DNA of 64,000 nt. Source: Limnomonas spitsbergensis (Eukaryota > Chlorophyta > Chlorophyceae > Chlamydomonadales). Both the position numbers and the translations under genes were made by a program. The DNA is taken from positions 1 to 64,000 of the forward strand of contig JAYJMM010000044.1 in the NCBI GenBank assembly GCA_037349105.1, written 5' to 3'. Shown here piece by piece: positions 1-13,500 of the stretch. The notes under the pieces were generated by a model. That model had not been told where the DNA came from. It worked only from the letters and a program-made list of their open reading frames with translations, and did not search any database. Each line of letters starts with the position of its first letter. Position 1 is the stretch's first letter.

Positions 1-70
1 CCCCAGAACAGCTGTGGACATGTCAGCTGCCTCCTCCCTCCCAATCCTCACCCTTACCCCAGAACAGCTG

Positions 71-505
71 TAGACACGTCCCCTCTCCCCCCATCACCTG
101 TCCCAGCCCATGGCCAGACACATCCCCTCTCCCCCCACCACCTGCACCAGCTCATGGCCAGACACATCCCCTCTTCCCCCACCACCTGTCCCAGCCAGAA
201 CAGGTATGGATCAGTCAGCTGCATCCTCCCTCCCAACCCTCACCCTTACCCTCCTCACCTCTGCACCTGCCAGCCCAGGGCCATTTACATTTTTGGCATT
301 TTGGTCAGCTGCTTCATATCCTTTCACTCCACATCTGGCCAGCTCTCCACCTACTTACTGTACCTTTCTTCCCTATTTTCAGAAGATCAACCAACATCCC
401 AAGTCTCCAACCAAGAGGCCTATCATCTTGCAAGCTCAAGTCCACGTTCCCGCCAGTAAGCACCAAATAAATGCACCAAATAAATGCACATCAATGCCCA
501 CCATG
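71..505. repeat. Array insert, copy 1 (non-minisatellite segment)
   Basis: A 435-bp segment that interrupts the 56-bp units. Its left part (71-204) is a separate minisatellite of about 44 bp built around CATGGCCAGACACATCCCCT. It is followed by one 56-bp-like unit (about 205-257). The right part is unique in composition: a pyrimidine tract ending in TTTTCAG near 382 (splice-acceptor-like), then TAA at 458-460 and two AATAAA hexamers at 466-471 and 479-484. The regular units resume at 506. The segment recurs near-identically at 3504, 10157, 16809 and 23951 and marks the higher-order repeat. Confidence 0.9.
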
Positions 506-3503
506 CACCCTTACCCCAGAACAGCTGTGGACCAGTCAGCTGCCTCCTCCCTCCCACCCCTCACCCTTACCCCAGAACAGCTGTGGATCAGTAACCTGCC
601 TCCTCCCTCCTACCCCTCACCCTTACCCCAGAACAGCTGTGGATCAGTAACCTGCCTCCTCCCTCCTACCCCTCACCCTTACCCCAGAACAGCTGTGGAT
701 CAGTAGCCTGCCTCCTCCCTCCCACCCTTCACCCTTACCCCAGAACAGCTGTGGACCAGTCAGCTGCCTCCTCCCTCCCACCCTTCACCCTTACCCCAGA
801 ACAGCTGTGGACCAGTCAGCTGCCTCCTCCCTCCCACCCCTCACCCTTACCCCAGAACAGCTGTGGATCAGTAACCTGCCTCCTCCCTCCTACCCCTCAC
901 CCTTACCCCAGAACAGCTGTGGACCAGTCAGCTACCTCCTCCCTCCTACCCCTCACCCTTACCCCATAACAGCTGTGGATCAGTAGCATGCCTCCTCCCT
1001 CCCACCCAGAACAGCTGTGGACCAGTCAGCTGCAGCCTCCCTCCCACCCTTCACCCTTACCCCAGAACAGCTGTGGATCAGTCAGCTGCCTCCTCCCTCC
1101 CACCCCTCACCTTACCCCAGAACAGCTGTGGATCAGTCAGCTGCCTCCTCCCTCCTACCCCTCACCCTTACCCCAGAACAGCTGTGGATCAGTAACTTGC
1201 CTCCTCCCTCCCACCCTTCACCCTTACCCCAGAACAGCTGTGCACGAGTCAGCTGCCTCCTCCCTCCCACCCTTCACCCTAACCCCAGAACAGCTGTGGA
1301 TCAGTCAGCTGCCTCCTCCCTCCCACCCCTCACCCTTACTTCAGAACAGCCGTGGATCAGTCAGCTGCCTCCTCCCTCCCACCCTCCACCCTTACCCCAG
1401 AACAGCTGTGGATCAGTCAGCTGCCTCCTCCCTCCCAATCCTCACCCTTACCCCAGAACAGCTGTGGATCAGTGAGCTGCCTCCTCCCTCCCACCCTTAC
1501 CATTACCCCAGAACAGCTGTGGATCAGTAACCTGCCTCCTCCCTCGTACCCCTCACCCTTACCCCAGAACAGCTGTGGACCAGTCAGCTGCCTCCTCCCT
1601 CCTACCCCTCACCCTTACCCCAGAACAGCTGTGGATCAGTAGCATGCCTCCTCCCTCCCACCCAGAACAGCTGTGGACCAGTCAGCTGCCTCCTCCCTCC
1701 CAATCCTCACCCTTACCCCAGAACAGCTGTGGATCAGTGAGCTGCCTCCTCCCTCCCACCCTTCACCCTTACCCCAGAACAGCTGTGGATCAGTCAGCTG
1801 CCTCCTCCCTCCCACCCTCCACCCTTACCCCAGAACAGCTGTGGACCAGTCAGCTGCCTCCTCCCTCCCAATCCTCACCCTTACCCCATAACAGCTGTGG
1901 ATCAGTAACCTGCCTCCTCCCTCCCACCCTTCACCCTTACCCCAGAACAGCTGTGGATCAGTCAGCTGCCTCCTCCCTCCTACCCCTCACCCTTACCCCA
2001 GAACAGCTGTGGACCAGTCAGCTGCCTCCTCCCTCCCAATCCTCACCCTTACCCCAGAACAGCTGTGGATCAGTCAGCTGCATCCTCCCTCCCACCCTTC
2101 ACCCTTACCCCAGAACAGCTGTGGATCAGTCAGCTGCCTCCTCCCTCCCACCCTTCACCCTTACCCCAGAACAGCTGTGGATCAGTCAGCTGCCTCCTCC
2201 CTCCCACCCTCCACCCTTACCCCAGAACAGCTGTGCACGAGTCAGCTGCCTCCTCCCTCCCAATCCTCACCCTTACCCCAGAACAGCTGTGGATCAGTGA
2301 GCTGCCTCCTCCCTCCCACCCTTACCATTACCCCAGAACAGCTGTGGATCAATCAGCTGCCTCCTCCCTCCTACCCCTCACCCTTACCCCAGAACAGCTG
2401 TGGACCAGTCAGCTGCATCCTCCCTCCTACCCCTCACCCTTACCCCAGAACAGCTGTGGATCAGTAGCCTGCCTCCCTCCCTATCCTCACCCTTACCCCA
2501 TAACAGCTGTGGATCAGTAACCTGCCTCCTCCCTCGTACCCCTCACCCTTACCCCAGAACAGCTGTGGATCAGTAGCCTGCCTCCTCCCTCCCACCCTTC
2601 ACCCTTACCCCAGAACAGCTATGGACCAGTCAGCTGCCTCCTCCCTCCCAATCCTCACCCTTACCCCAGAACAGCTGTGGATCAGTAGCCTGCCTCCTCC
2701 CTCCCACCCCTCACCCTTACCCCAGAACAGCTGTGGATCAGTCAGCTGCCTTCTCCCTCCCACCCTTCACCCTTACCCCAGAACAGCTGTGGATCAGTCA
2801 GCTGCCTCCTCCCTCCCAATCCTCACCCTTACCCCAGAACAGCTGTGGATCAGTAGTATGCCTCCTCCCTCCCACCCTTCACCCTTACCCCAGAACAACT
2901 GTGGACCAGTCAGCTGCCTCCTCCCTCCCACCCTTCACCCTAACCCCAGAACAGCTTTGGACCAGTCAGCTGCCTCCTCCCTCCCACCCTTCACCCTTAC
3001 CCCAGAACAGCTGTGGATCAGTCAGCTGCCTCCTCCCTCCTACCCCTCACCCTTACCCCAGAACAGCTGTGGATCAGTCAGCTGCCTCCTCCCTCCCACC
3101 CATAACAGCTGTGGATCAGTCAGCTGCCTCCTCCCTCCCACCCTCCACCCTTACCCCAGAACAGCTGTGGATCAGTCAGCTGCCTCCTCCCTCCCAATCC
3201 TCACCCTTACCCCAGAACAGCTGTGGATCAGTAACCTGCCTCCTCCCTCCTACCCCCCACCCTTACCCCAGAACAGCTGTGGATCAGTCAGCTGCCTTCT
3301 CCCTCCCACCCTTCACCCTTACCCCAGAACAGCTGTGGACCTGTCAGCTGCCTCCTCCCTCCCAATCCTCACCCTTACCCCAGAACAGCTGTGGATCAGT
3401 CAGCTGCCTTCTCCCTCCCACCCTTCACCCTTACCCCAGAACAGCTGTGGACCTGTCAGCTGCCTCCTCCCTCCCAATCCTCACCCTTACCCCAGAACAG
3501 CTG
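71..3503. repeat. Higher-order repeat, short copy (3433 bp)
   Basis: Distance from the first insert to the second. It is about half the length of the next two copies (6653 and 6652 bp), so it is probably a deletion derivative or a different arrangement of the same units. Confidence 0.85.
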
Positions 3504-3892
3504 TAGACACGTCCCCTCTCCCCCCATCACCTGTCCCAGCCCATGGCCAGACACATCCCCTCTCCCCCCACCACCTGCACCAGCTCATGGCCAGACACAT
3601 CCCCTCTTCCCCCACCACCTGTCCCAGCCAGAACAGGTATGGATCAGTCAGCTGCATCCTCCCTCCCAACCCTCACCCTTACCCTCCTCACCTCTGCACC
3701 TGCCAGCCCAGGGCCATTTACATTTTTGGCATTTTGGTCAGCTGCTTCATATCCTTTCACTCCACATCTGGCCAGCTCTCCACCTACTTACTGTACCTTT
3801 CTTCCCTATTTTCAGAAGATCAACCAACATCCCAAGTCTCCAACCAAGAGGCCTATCATCTTGCAAGCTCAAGTCCACGTTCCCGCCAGTAA
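2621..3892 (+). other. Longest open frame through the array into an insert (not called as a gene)
   Basis: An ATG made by one substitution (AGCTATGG in place of AGCTGTGG) opens a 423-codon frame. It crosses about 16 minisatellite units and enters the insert, where it reads a hydrophobic stretch rich in I, F, L and S. It stops at TAA (3890-3892) just before two AATAAA motifs at 3899-3904 and 3912-3917. The protein would be a Pro/Ser/Leu/Gln repeat protein with a 56-residue period. Against a real gene: the frame is not kept in the other higher-order copies, and the array is open in other frames too. It could be the tail of a transcribed repeat locus. Confidence 0.2.
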
Positions 3893-3938
3893 GCACCAAA
3901 TAAATGCACCAAATAAATGCACATCAATGCCCACCATG
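3504..3938. repeat. Array insert, copy 2
   Basis: Same 435-bp segment as at 71-505, including the TTTTCAG tract and the paired AATAAA motifs; regular 56-bp units resume at 3939. Confidence 0.9.
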
Positions 3939-6900
3939 CACCCTTACCCCAGAACAGCTGTGGACCAGTCAGCTGCCTCCTCCCTCCCACCCCTCACCCT
4001 TACCCCAGAACAGCTGTGGATCAGTAACCTGCCTCCTCCCTCCTACCCCTCACCCTTACCCCAGAACAGCTGTGGATCAGTAACCTGCCTCCTCCCTCCT
4101 ACCCCTCACCCTTACCCCAGAACAGCTGTGGATCAGTAGCCTGCCTCCTCCCTCCCAATCCCCACCCTTACCCCAGAACAGCTGTGGATCAGTGAGCTGC
4201 CTCCTCCCTCCCACCCTTCACCCTTACCCCAGAACATCTGTGGACCAGTCAGCTGCAACCTCCCTCCCACCCTTCACCCTTACCCCAGAACAGCTGTGGA
4301 TCAGTCAGCTGCCTCCTCCCTCCCAACCCTCACCCTTACCCCAGAACAGCTGTGGACCAGTCAGCTGCCTCCTCCCACCCACCCCTCACCCTTACCCCAG
4401 AACAGCTGTGGATCAGTAACCTGCCTCCTCCCTCCTACCCCTCACCCTTACCCCAGAACAGCTGTGGATCAGTAACCTGCCTCATCCCTCCTACCCCTCA
4501 CCCTTACCCCAGAACAGCTGTGGATCAGTAGCCTGCCTCCTCCCTCCCACCCTTCACCCTTACCCCAGAACAGCTGTGGACCAGTCAGCTGCCTCCTCCC
4601 TCCCACCCTTCACCCTTACCCCAGAACAGCTGTGGACCAGTCAGCTGCCTCCTCCCTCCCACCCCTCACCCTTACCCCAGAACAGCTGTGGATCAGTAAC
4701 CTGCCTCCTCCCTCCTACCCCTCACCCTTACCCCAGAACAGCTGTGGACCAGTCAGCTACCTCCTCCCTCCTACCCCTCACCCTTACCCCATAACAGCTG
4801 TGGATCAGTAGCATGCCTCCTCCCTCCCACCCAGAACAGCTGTGGACCAGTCAGCTGCAGCCTCCCTCCCACCCTTCACCCTTACCCCAGAACAGCTGTG
4901 GATCAGTCAGCTGCCTCCTCCCTCCCACCCCTCACCTTACCCCAGAACAGCTGTGGATCAGTCAGCTGCCTCCTCCCTCCTACCCCTCACCCTTACCCCA
5001 GAACAGCTGTGGATCAGTAACTTGCCTCCTCCCTCCCACCCTTCACCCTTACCCCAGAACAGTTGTGCACGAGTCAGCTGCCTCCTCCCTCCCACCCTTC
5101 ACCCTAACCCCAGAACAGCTGTGGATCAGTCAGCTGCCTCCTCCCTCCCACCCCTCACCCTTACTTCAGAACAGCCGTGGATCAGTCAGCTGCCTCCTCC
5201 CTCCCACCCTCCACCCTTACCCCAGAACAGCTGTGGATCAGTCAGCTGCCTCCTCCCTCCCAATCCTCACCCTTACCCCAGAACAGCTGTGGATCAGTGA
5301 GCTGCCTCCTCCCTCCCACCCTTACCATTACCCCAGAACAGCTGTGGATCAGTAACCTGCCTCCTCCCTCCTACCCCTCACCCTTACCCCAGAACAGCTG
5401 TGGACCAGTCAGCTGCCTCCTCCCTCCTACCCCTCACCCTTACCCCAGAACAGCTGTGGATCAGTAGCATGCCTCCTCCCTCCCACCCAGAACAGCTGTG
5501 GACCAGTCAGCTGCCTCCTCCCTCCCAATCCTCACCCTTACCCCAGAACAGCTGTGGATCAGTGAGCTGCCTCCTCCCTCCCACCCTTCACCCTTACCCC
5601 AGAACAGCTGTGGATCAGTCAGCTGCCTCCTCCCTCCCACCCTCCACCCTTACCCCAGAACAGCTGTGGACCAGTCAGCTGCCTCCTCCCTCCCAATCCT
5701 CACCCTTACCCCATAACAGCTGTGGATCAGTAACCTGCCTCCTCCCTCGTACCCCTCACCCTTACCCCAGAACAGCTGTGGATCAGTAGCCTGACTCCTC
5801 CCTCCCACCCTTCACCCTTACCCCAGAACAGCTATGGACCAGTCAGCTGCCTCCTCCCTCCCAATCCTCACCCTTACCCCAGAACAGCTGTGGACCAGTC
5901 AGCTGCCTTCTCCCTCCCACCCTCCACCCTTACCCCAGAACAGCTGTGGACCAGTCAGCTGTCTCCTCCCTCCCAATCCTCACCCTTACCCCAGAACATC
6001 TGTGGACCAGTCAGCTGCCCCCTCCCTCCCACTCTTCACCCTTACCCCAGAACAGCTGTGGACCAGTCAGCTGCCTCCTCCCTCCCACCCTTCACCCTAA
6101 CCCCAGAACAGCTTTGGACCAGTCAGCTGCCTCCTCCCTCCCACCCTTCACCCTTACCCCAGAACAGCTGTGGATCAGTCAGCTGCCTCCTCCCTCCTAC
6201 CCCTCACCCTTACCCCAGAACAGCTGTGGATCAGTAGCATGCCTCCTCCCTCCCACCCAGAACAGCTGTGGACCAGTGAGCTGCCTCCTCCCTCCCACCC
6301 TTCACCCTTACCCCAGAACAGCTGTGGATCAGTGAGCTGCCTCCTCCCTCCCACCCTTCACCCTTACCCCAGAACAGCTGTGGATCAGTCAGCCTGCCTC
6401 CTCCCTCCCAATCCTCACCCTTACCCCAGAACAGCTGTGGACCAGTCAGCTGCCTCCTCCCTCCCACCCCTCACCCTTACCCCAGAACAGCTGTGGATCA
6501 GTAACCTGCCTCCTCCCTCCTACCCCTCACCCTTACCCCATAACAGCTGTGGATCAGTAACCTGCCTCCTCCCTCCTACCCCTCACCCTTACCCCAGAAC
6601 AGCTGTGGATCAGTAGCCTGCCTCCTCCCTCCCACCCCTCACCCTTACCCCAGAACAGCTGTGGACCAGTCAGCTGCCTCCTCCCTCCCACCCTTCACCC
6701 TTACCCCAGAACAGCTGTGGACCAGTCAGCTGCCTCCTCCCTCCCACCCCTCACCCTTACCCCAGAACAGCTGTGGATCAGTAACCTGCCTCCTCCCTCC
6801 TACCCCTCACCCTTACCCCAGAACAGCTGTGGACCAGTCAGCTACCTCCTCCCTCCTACCCCTCACCCTTACCCCATAACAGCTGTGGATCAGTAGCATG

Positions 6901-9900
6901 CCTCCTCCCTCCCACCCAGAACAGCTGTGGACCAGTCAGCTGCAGCCTCCCTCCCACCCTTCACCCTTACCCCAGAACAGCTGTGGATCAGTCAGCTGCC
7001 TCCTCCCTCCCACCCCTCACCTTACCCCAGAACAGCTGTGGATCAGTCAGCTGCCTCCTCCCTCCTACCCCTCACCCTTACCCCAGAACAGCTGTGGATC
7101 AGTAACTTGCCTCCTCCCTCCCACCCTTCACCCTTACCCCAGAACAGCTGTGCACGAGTCAGCTGCCTCCTCCCTCCCACCCTTCACCCTAACCCCAGAA
7201 CAGCTGTGGATCAGTCAGCTGCCTCCTCCCTCCCACCCCTCACCCTTACTTCAGAACAGCCGTGGATCAGTCAGCTGCCTCCTCCCTCCCACCCTCCACC
7301 CTTACCCCAGAACAGCTGTGGATCAGTCAGCTGCCTCCTCCCTCCCAATCCTCACCCTTACCCCAGAACAGCTGTGGATCAGTGAGCTGCCTCCTCCCTC
7401 CCACCCTTACCATTACCCCAGAACAGCTGTGGATCAGTAACCTGCCTCCTCCCTCCTACCCCTCACCCTTACCCCAGAACAGCTGTGGACCAGTCAGCTG
7501 CCTCCTCCCTCCTACCCCTCACCCTTACCCCAGAACAGCTGTGGATCAGTAGCATGCCTCCTCCCTCCCACCCAGAACAGCTGTGGACCAGTCAGCTGCC
7601 TCCTCCCTCCCAATCCTCACCCTTACCCCAGAACAGCTGTGGATCAGTGAGCTGCCTCCTCCCTCCCACCCTTCACCCTTACCCCAGAACAGCTGTGGAT
7701 CAGTCAGCTGCCTCCTCCCTCCCACCCTCCACCCTTACCCCAGAACAGCTGTGGACCAGTCAGCTGCCTCCTCCCTCCCAATCCTCACCCTTACCCCATA
7801 ACAGCTGTGGATCAGTAACCTGCCTCCTCCCTCGTACCCCTCACCCTTACCCCAGAACAGCTGTGGATCAGTAGCCTGACTCCTCCCTCCCACCCTTCAC
7901 CCTTACCCCAGAACAGCTATGGACCAGTCAGCTGCCTCCTCCCTCCCAATCCTCACCCTTACCCCAGAACAGCTGTGGACCAGTCAGCTGCCTTCTCCCT
8001 CCCACCCTCCACCCTTACCCCAGAACAGCTGTGGACCAGTCAGCTGTCTCCTCCCTCCCAATCCTCACCCTTACCCCAGAACATCTGTGGACCAGTCAGC
8101 TGCCCCCTCCCTCCCACTCTTCACCCTTACCCCAGAACAGCTGTGCACCAGTCAGCTGCCTCCTCCCTCCCACCCTTCACCCTAACCCCAGAACAGCTGT
8201 GGATCAGTCAGCTGCCTCCTCCCTCCCACCCCTCACCCTTACCCCAGAACAGCTGTGGATCAGTCAGCTGCCTCCTCCCTCCCACCCTCCACCCTTACCC
8301 CAGAACAGCTGTGGACGAGTCAGCTGCCTCCTCCCTCCCAATCCCCATCCTTACCCCAGAACAGCTGTGGATCAGTGAGCTGCCTCCTCCCTCCCACCCT
8401 TCACCCTTACCCCAGAACATCTGTGGACCAGTCAGCTGCAACCTCCCTCCCACCCTTCACCCTTACCCCAGAACAGCTGTGGATCAGTCAGCTGCCTCCT
8501 CCCTCCCAATCCTCACCCTTACCCCAGAACAGCTGTGGACCAGTCAGCTGCCTCCTCCCTCCCAATCCCCACCCTTACCCCAGAACAGCTGTGGATCAGT
8601 GAGCTGCCTCCTCCCTCCCACCCTTCACCCTTACCCCAGAACATCTGTGGACCAGTAACTTGCCTCCTCCCTCCCACCCTTCACCCTTACCCCAGAACAG
8701 CTGTGCACGAGTCAGCTGCCTCCTCCCTCCCACCCTTCACCCTTACCCCAGAACAGCTGTCGATCAATCAGCTGCCTCCTCCCTCCCACCCCTCACCCTC
8801 ACCCCAGAACAGCTGTGGATCAGTCAGCTGCCTCCTCCCTCCTACCCCTCACCCTTACCCCAGAACAGCTGTGGATCAGTAACTTGCCTCCTCCCTCCCA
8901 CCCTTCACCCTTACCCCAGAACAGCTGTGCACCAGTCAGCTGCCTCCTCCCTCCCACCCTTCACCCTAACCCCAGAACAGCTGTGGATCAGTCAGCTGCC
9001 TCCTCCCTCCCACCCCTCACCCTTACCCCAGAACAGCTGTGGATCAGTCAGCTGCCTCCTCCCTCCCACCCTCCACCCTTACCCCAGAACAGCTGTGGAC
9101 CAGTCAGCTGCCTCCTCCCTCCCAATCCCCACCCTTACCCCAGAACAGCTGTGGATCAGTGAGCTGCCTCCTCCCTCCCACCCTTCACCCTTACCCCAGA
9201 ACATATGTGGACCAGTCAGCTGCAACCTCCCTCCCACCCTTCACCCTTACCCCAGAACAGCTGTGGATCAGTCAGCTGCCTCCTCCCTCCTACCCCTCAC
9301 CCTTACCCCAGAACAGCTGTGGACCAGTCAGCTGCCTCCTCCCTCCCAATCCTCACCCTTACCCCAGAACAGCTGTGGATCAGTCAGCTGCATCCTCCCT
9401 CCCACCCTTCACCCTTACCCCAGAACAGCTGTGGATCAGTCAGCTGCCTCCTCCCTCCCACCCTTCACCCTTACCCCAGAACAGCTGTGGATCAGTCAGC
9501 TGCCTTCTCCCTCCCACCCTCCACCCTTACCCCAGAACAGCTGTGGATCAATCAGCTGCCTCCTCCCTCCCACCCCTCACCCTTACCCCAGAACAGCTGT
9601 GGATCAGTAGCCTGCCTCCCTCCCAATCCTCACCCTTACCCCATAACAGCTGTGGATCAGTAACCTGCCTCCTCCCTCGTACCCCTCACCCTTACCCCAG
9701 AACAGCTGTGGATCAGTAGCCTGCCTCCTCCCTCCCACCCTTCACCCTTACCCCAGAACAGCTATGGACCAGTCAGCTGCCTCCTCCCTCCCAATCCTCA
9801 CCCTTACCCCAGAACAGCTGTGGATCAGTAGCCTGCCTCCTCCCTCCCACCCCTCACCCTTACCCCAGAACAGCTGTGGATCAGTCAGCTGCCTTCTCCC

Positions 9901-10156
9901 TCCCACCCTTCACCCTTACCCCAGAACAGCTGTGGACCAGTCAGCTGCCTCCTCCCTCCCAATCCCCACCCTTACCCCAGAACAGCTGTGGATCAGTGAG
10001 CTGCCTCCTCCCTCCCACCCTTCACCCTTACCCCAGAACATCTGTGGACCAGTCAGCTGCCTTCTCCCTCCCACCCTTCACCCTTACCCCAGAACAGCTG
10101 TGGACATGTCAGCTGCCTCCTCCCTCCCAATCCTCACCCTTACCCCAGAACAGCTG
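3504..10156. repeat. Higher-order repeat, full copy (6653 bp)
   Basis: Insert plus 56-bp units. Inside it a block of about 2085 bp is present twice in tandem: the run starting at 4576 recurs at 6661, including the distinctive units with ATAACAGCTG, TTACTTCAGAACAGCC and TTACCATTACCCC. Confidence 0.9.
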
Positions 10157-10591
10157 TAGACACGTCCCCTCTCCCCCCATCACCTGTCCCAGCCCATGGC
10201 CAGACACATCCCCTCTCCCCCCACCACCTGCACCAGCTCATGGCCAGACACATCCCCTCTTCCCCCACCACCTGTCCCAGCCAGAACAGGTATGGATCAG
10301 TCAGCTGCATCCTCCCTCCCAACCCTCACCCTTACCCTCCTCACCTCTGCACCTGCCAGCCCAGGGCCATTTACATTTTTGGCATTTTGGTCAGCTGCTT
10401 CATATCCTTTCACTCCACATCTGGCCAGCTCTCCACCTACTTACTGTACCTTTCTTCCCTATTTTCAGAAGATCAACCAACATCCCAAGTCTCCAACCAA
10501 GAGGCCTATCATCTTGCAAGCTCAAGTCCACGTTCCCGCCAGTAAGCACCAAATAAATGCACCAAATAAATGCACATCAATGCCCACCATG
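10157..10591. repeat. Array insert, copy 3
   Basis: Same 435-bp segment as at 71-505; the regular units resume at 10592. Confidence 0.9.
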
Positions 10592-13500
10592 CACCCTTAC
10601 CCCAGAACAGCTGTGGACCAGTCAGCTGCCTCCTCCCTCCCAGCCCTCACCCTTACCCCAGAACAGCTGTGGATCAGTAACCTGCCTCCTCCCTCCTACC
10701 CCTCACCCTTACCCCAGAACAGCTGTGGATCAGTAACCTGCCTCCTCCCTCCTACCCCTCACCCTTACCCCAGAACAGCTGTGGATCAGTAGCCTGCCTC
10801 CTCCCTCCCAATCCCCACCCTTACCCCAGAACAGCTGTGGATCAGTGAGCTGCCTCCTCCCTCCCACCCTTCACCCTTACCCCAGAACATCTGTGGACCA
10901 GTCAGCTGCAACCTCCCTCCCACCCTTCACCCTTACCCCAGAACAGCTGTGGATCAGTCAGCTGCCTCCTCCCTCCCAATCCTCACCCTTACCCCAGAAC
11001 AGCTGTGGACCAGTCAGCTGCCTCCTCCCACCCACCCCTCACCCTTACCCCAGAACAGCTGTGGATCAGTAACCTGCCTCCTCCCTCCTACCCCTCACCC
11101 TTACCCCAGAACAGCTGTGGATCAGTAACCTGCCTCCTCCCTCCTACCCCTCACCCTTACCCCAGAACAGCTGTGGATCAGTAGCCTGCCTCCTCCCTCC
11201 CACCCTTCACCCTTACCCCAGAACAGCTGTGGACCAGTCAGCTGCCTCCTCCCTCCCACCCTTCACCCTTACCCCAGAACAGCTGTGGACCAGTCAGCTG
11301 CCTCCTCCCTCCCACCCCTCACCCTTACCCCAGAACAGCTGTGGATCAGTAACCTGCCTCCTCCCTCCTACCCCTCACCCTTACCCCAGAACAGCTGTGG
11401 ACCAGTCAGCTACCTCCTCCCTCCTACCCCTCACCCTTACCCCATAACAGCTGTGGATCAGTAGCATGCCTCCTCCCTCCCACCCAGAACAGCTGTGGAC
11501 CAGTCAGCTGCAGCCTCCCTCCCACCCTTCACCCTTACCCCAGAACAGCTGTGGATCAGTCAGCTGCCTCCTCCCTCCCACCCCTCACCTTACCCCAGAA
11601 CAGCTGTGGATCAGTCAGCTGCCTCCTCCCTCCTACCCCTCACCCTTACCCCAGAACAGCTGTGGATCAGTAACTTGCCTCCTCCCTCCCACCCTTCACC
11701 CTTACCCCAGAACAGTTGTGCACGAGTCAGCTGCCTCCTCCCTCCCACCCTTCACCCTAACCCCAGAACAGCTGTGGATCAGTCAGCTGCCTCCTCCCTC
11801 CCACCCCTCACCCTTACTTCAGAACAGCCGTGGATCAGTCAGCTGCCTCCTCCCTCCCACCCTCCACCCTTACCCCAGAACAGCTGTGGATCAGTCAGCT
11901 GCCTCCTCCCTCCCAATCCTCACCCTTACCCCAGAACAGCTGTGGATCAGTGAGCTGCCTCCTCCCTCCCACCCTTACCATTACCCCAGAACAGCTGTGG
12001 ATCAGTAACCTGCCTCCTCCCTCCTACCCCTCACCCTTACCCCAGAACAGCTGTGGACCAGTCAGCTGCCTCCTCCCTCCTACCCCTCACCCTTACCCCA
12101 GAACAGCTGTGGATCAGTAGCATGCCTCCTCCCTCCCACCCAGAACAGCTGTGGACCAGTCAGCTGCCTCCTCCCTCCCAATCCTCACCCTTACCCCAGA
12201 ACAGCTGTGGATCAGTGAGCTGCCTCCTCCCTCCCAATCCTCACCCTTACCCCAGAACAGCTGTGGATCAGTCAGCTGCCTCCTCCCTCCCACCCTCCAC
12301 CCTTACCCCAGAACAGCTGTGGACCAGTCAGCTGCCTCCTCCCTCCCAATCCTCACCCTTACCCCATAACAGCTGTGGATCAGTAACCTGCCTCCTCCCT
12401 CGTACCCCTCACCCTTACCCCAGAACAGCTGTGGATCAGTAGCCTGACTCCTCCCTCCCACCCTTCACCCTTACCCCAGAACAGCTATGGACCAGTCAGC
12501 TGCCTCCTCCCTCCCAATCCTCACCCTTACCCCAGAACAGCTGTGGACCAGTCAGCTGCCTTCTCCCTCCCACCCTCCACCCTTACCCCAGAACAGCTGT
12601 GGACCAGTCAGCTGTCTCCTCCCTCCCAATCCTCACCCTTACCCCAGAACATCTGTGGACCAGTCAGCTGCCCCCTCCCTCCCACTCTTCACCCTTACCC
12701 CAGAACAGCTGTGGACCAGTCAGCTGCCTCCTCCCTCCCACCCTTCACCCTAACCCCAGAACAGCTTTGGACCAGTCAGCTGCCTCCTCCCTCCCACCCT
12801 TCACCCTTACCCCAGAACAGCTGTGGATCAGTCAGCTGCCTCCTCCCTCCTACCCCTCACCCTTACCCCAGAACAGCTGTGGATCAGTAGCATGCCTCCT
12901 CCCTCCCACCCAGAACAGCTGTGGACCAGTGAGCTGCCTCCTCCCTCCCACCCTTCACCCTTACCCCAGAACAGCTGTGGATCAGTGAGCTGCCTCCTCC
13001 CTCCCACCCTTCACCCTTACCCCAGAACAGCTGTGGATCAGTCAGCCGCCTCCTCCCTCCCAATCCTCACCCTTACCCCAGAACAGCTGTGGACCAGTCA
13101 GCTGCCTCCTCCCTCCCACCCCTCACCCTTACCCCAGAACAGCTGTGGATCAGTAACCTGCCTCCTCCCTCCTACCCCTCACCCTTACCCCATAACAGCT
13201 GTGGATCAGTAACCTGCCTCCTCCCTCCTACCCCTCACCCTTACCCCAGAACAGCTGTGGATCAGTAGCCTGCCTCCTCCCTCCCACCCTTCACCCTTAC
13301 CCCAGAACAGCTGTGGACCAGTCAGCTGCCTCCTCCCTCCCACCCTTCACCCTTACCCCAGAACAGCTGTGGACCAGTCAGCTGCCTCCTCCCTCCCACC
13401 CCTCACCCTTACCCCAGAACAGCTGTGGATCAGTAACCTGCCTCCTCCCTCCTACCCCTCACCCTTACCCCAGAACAGCTGTGGACCAGTCAGCTACCTC

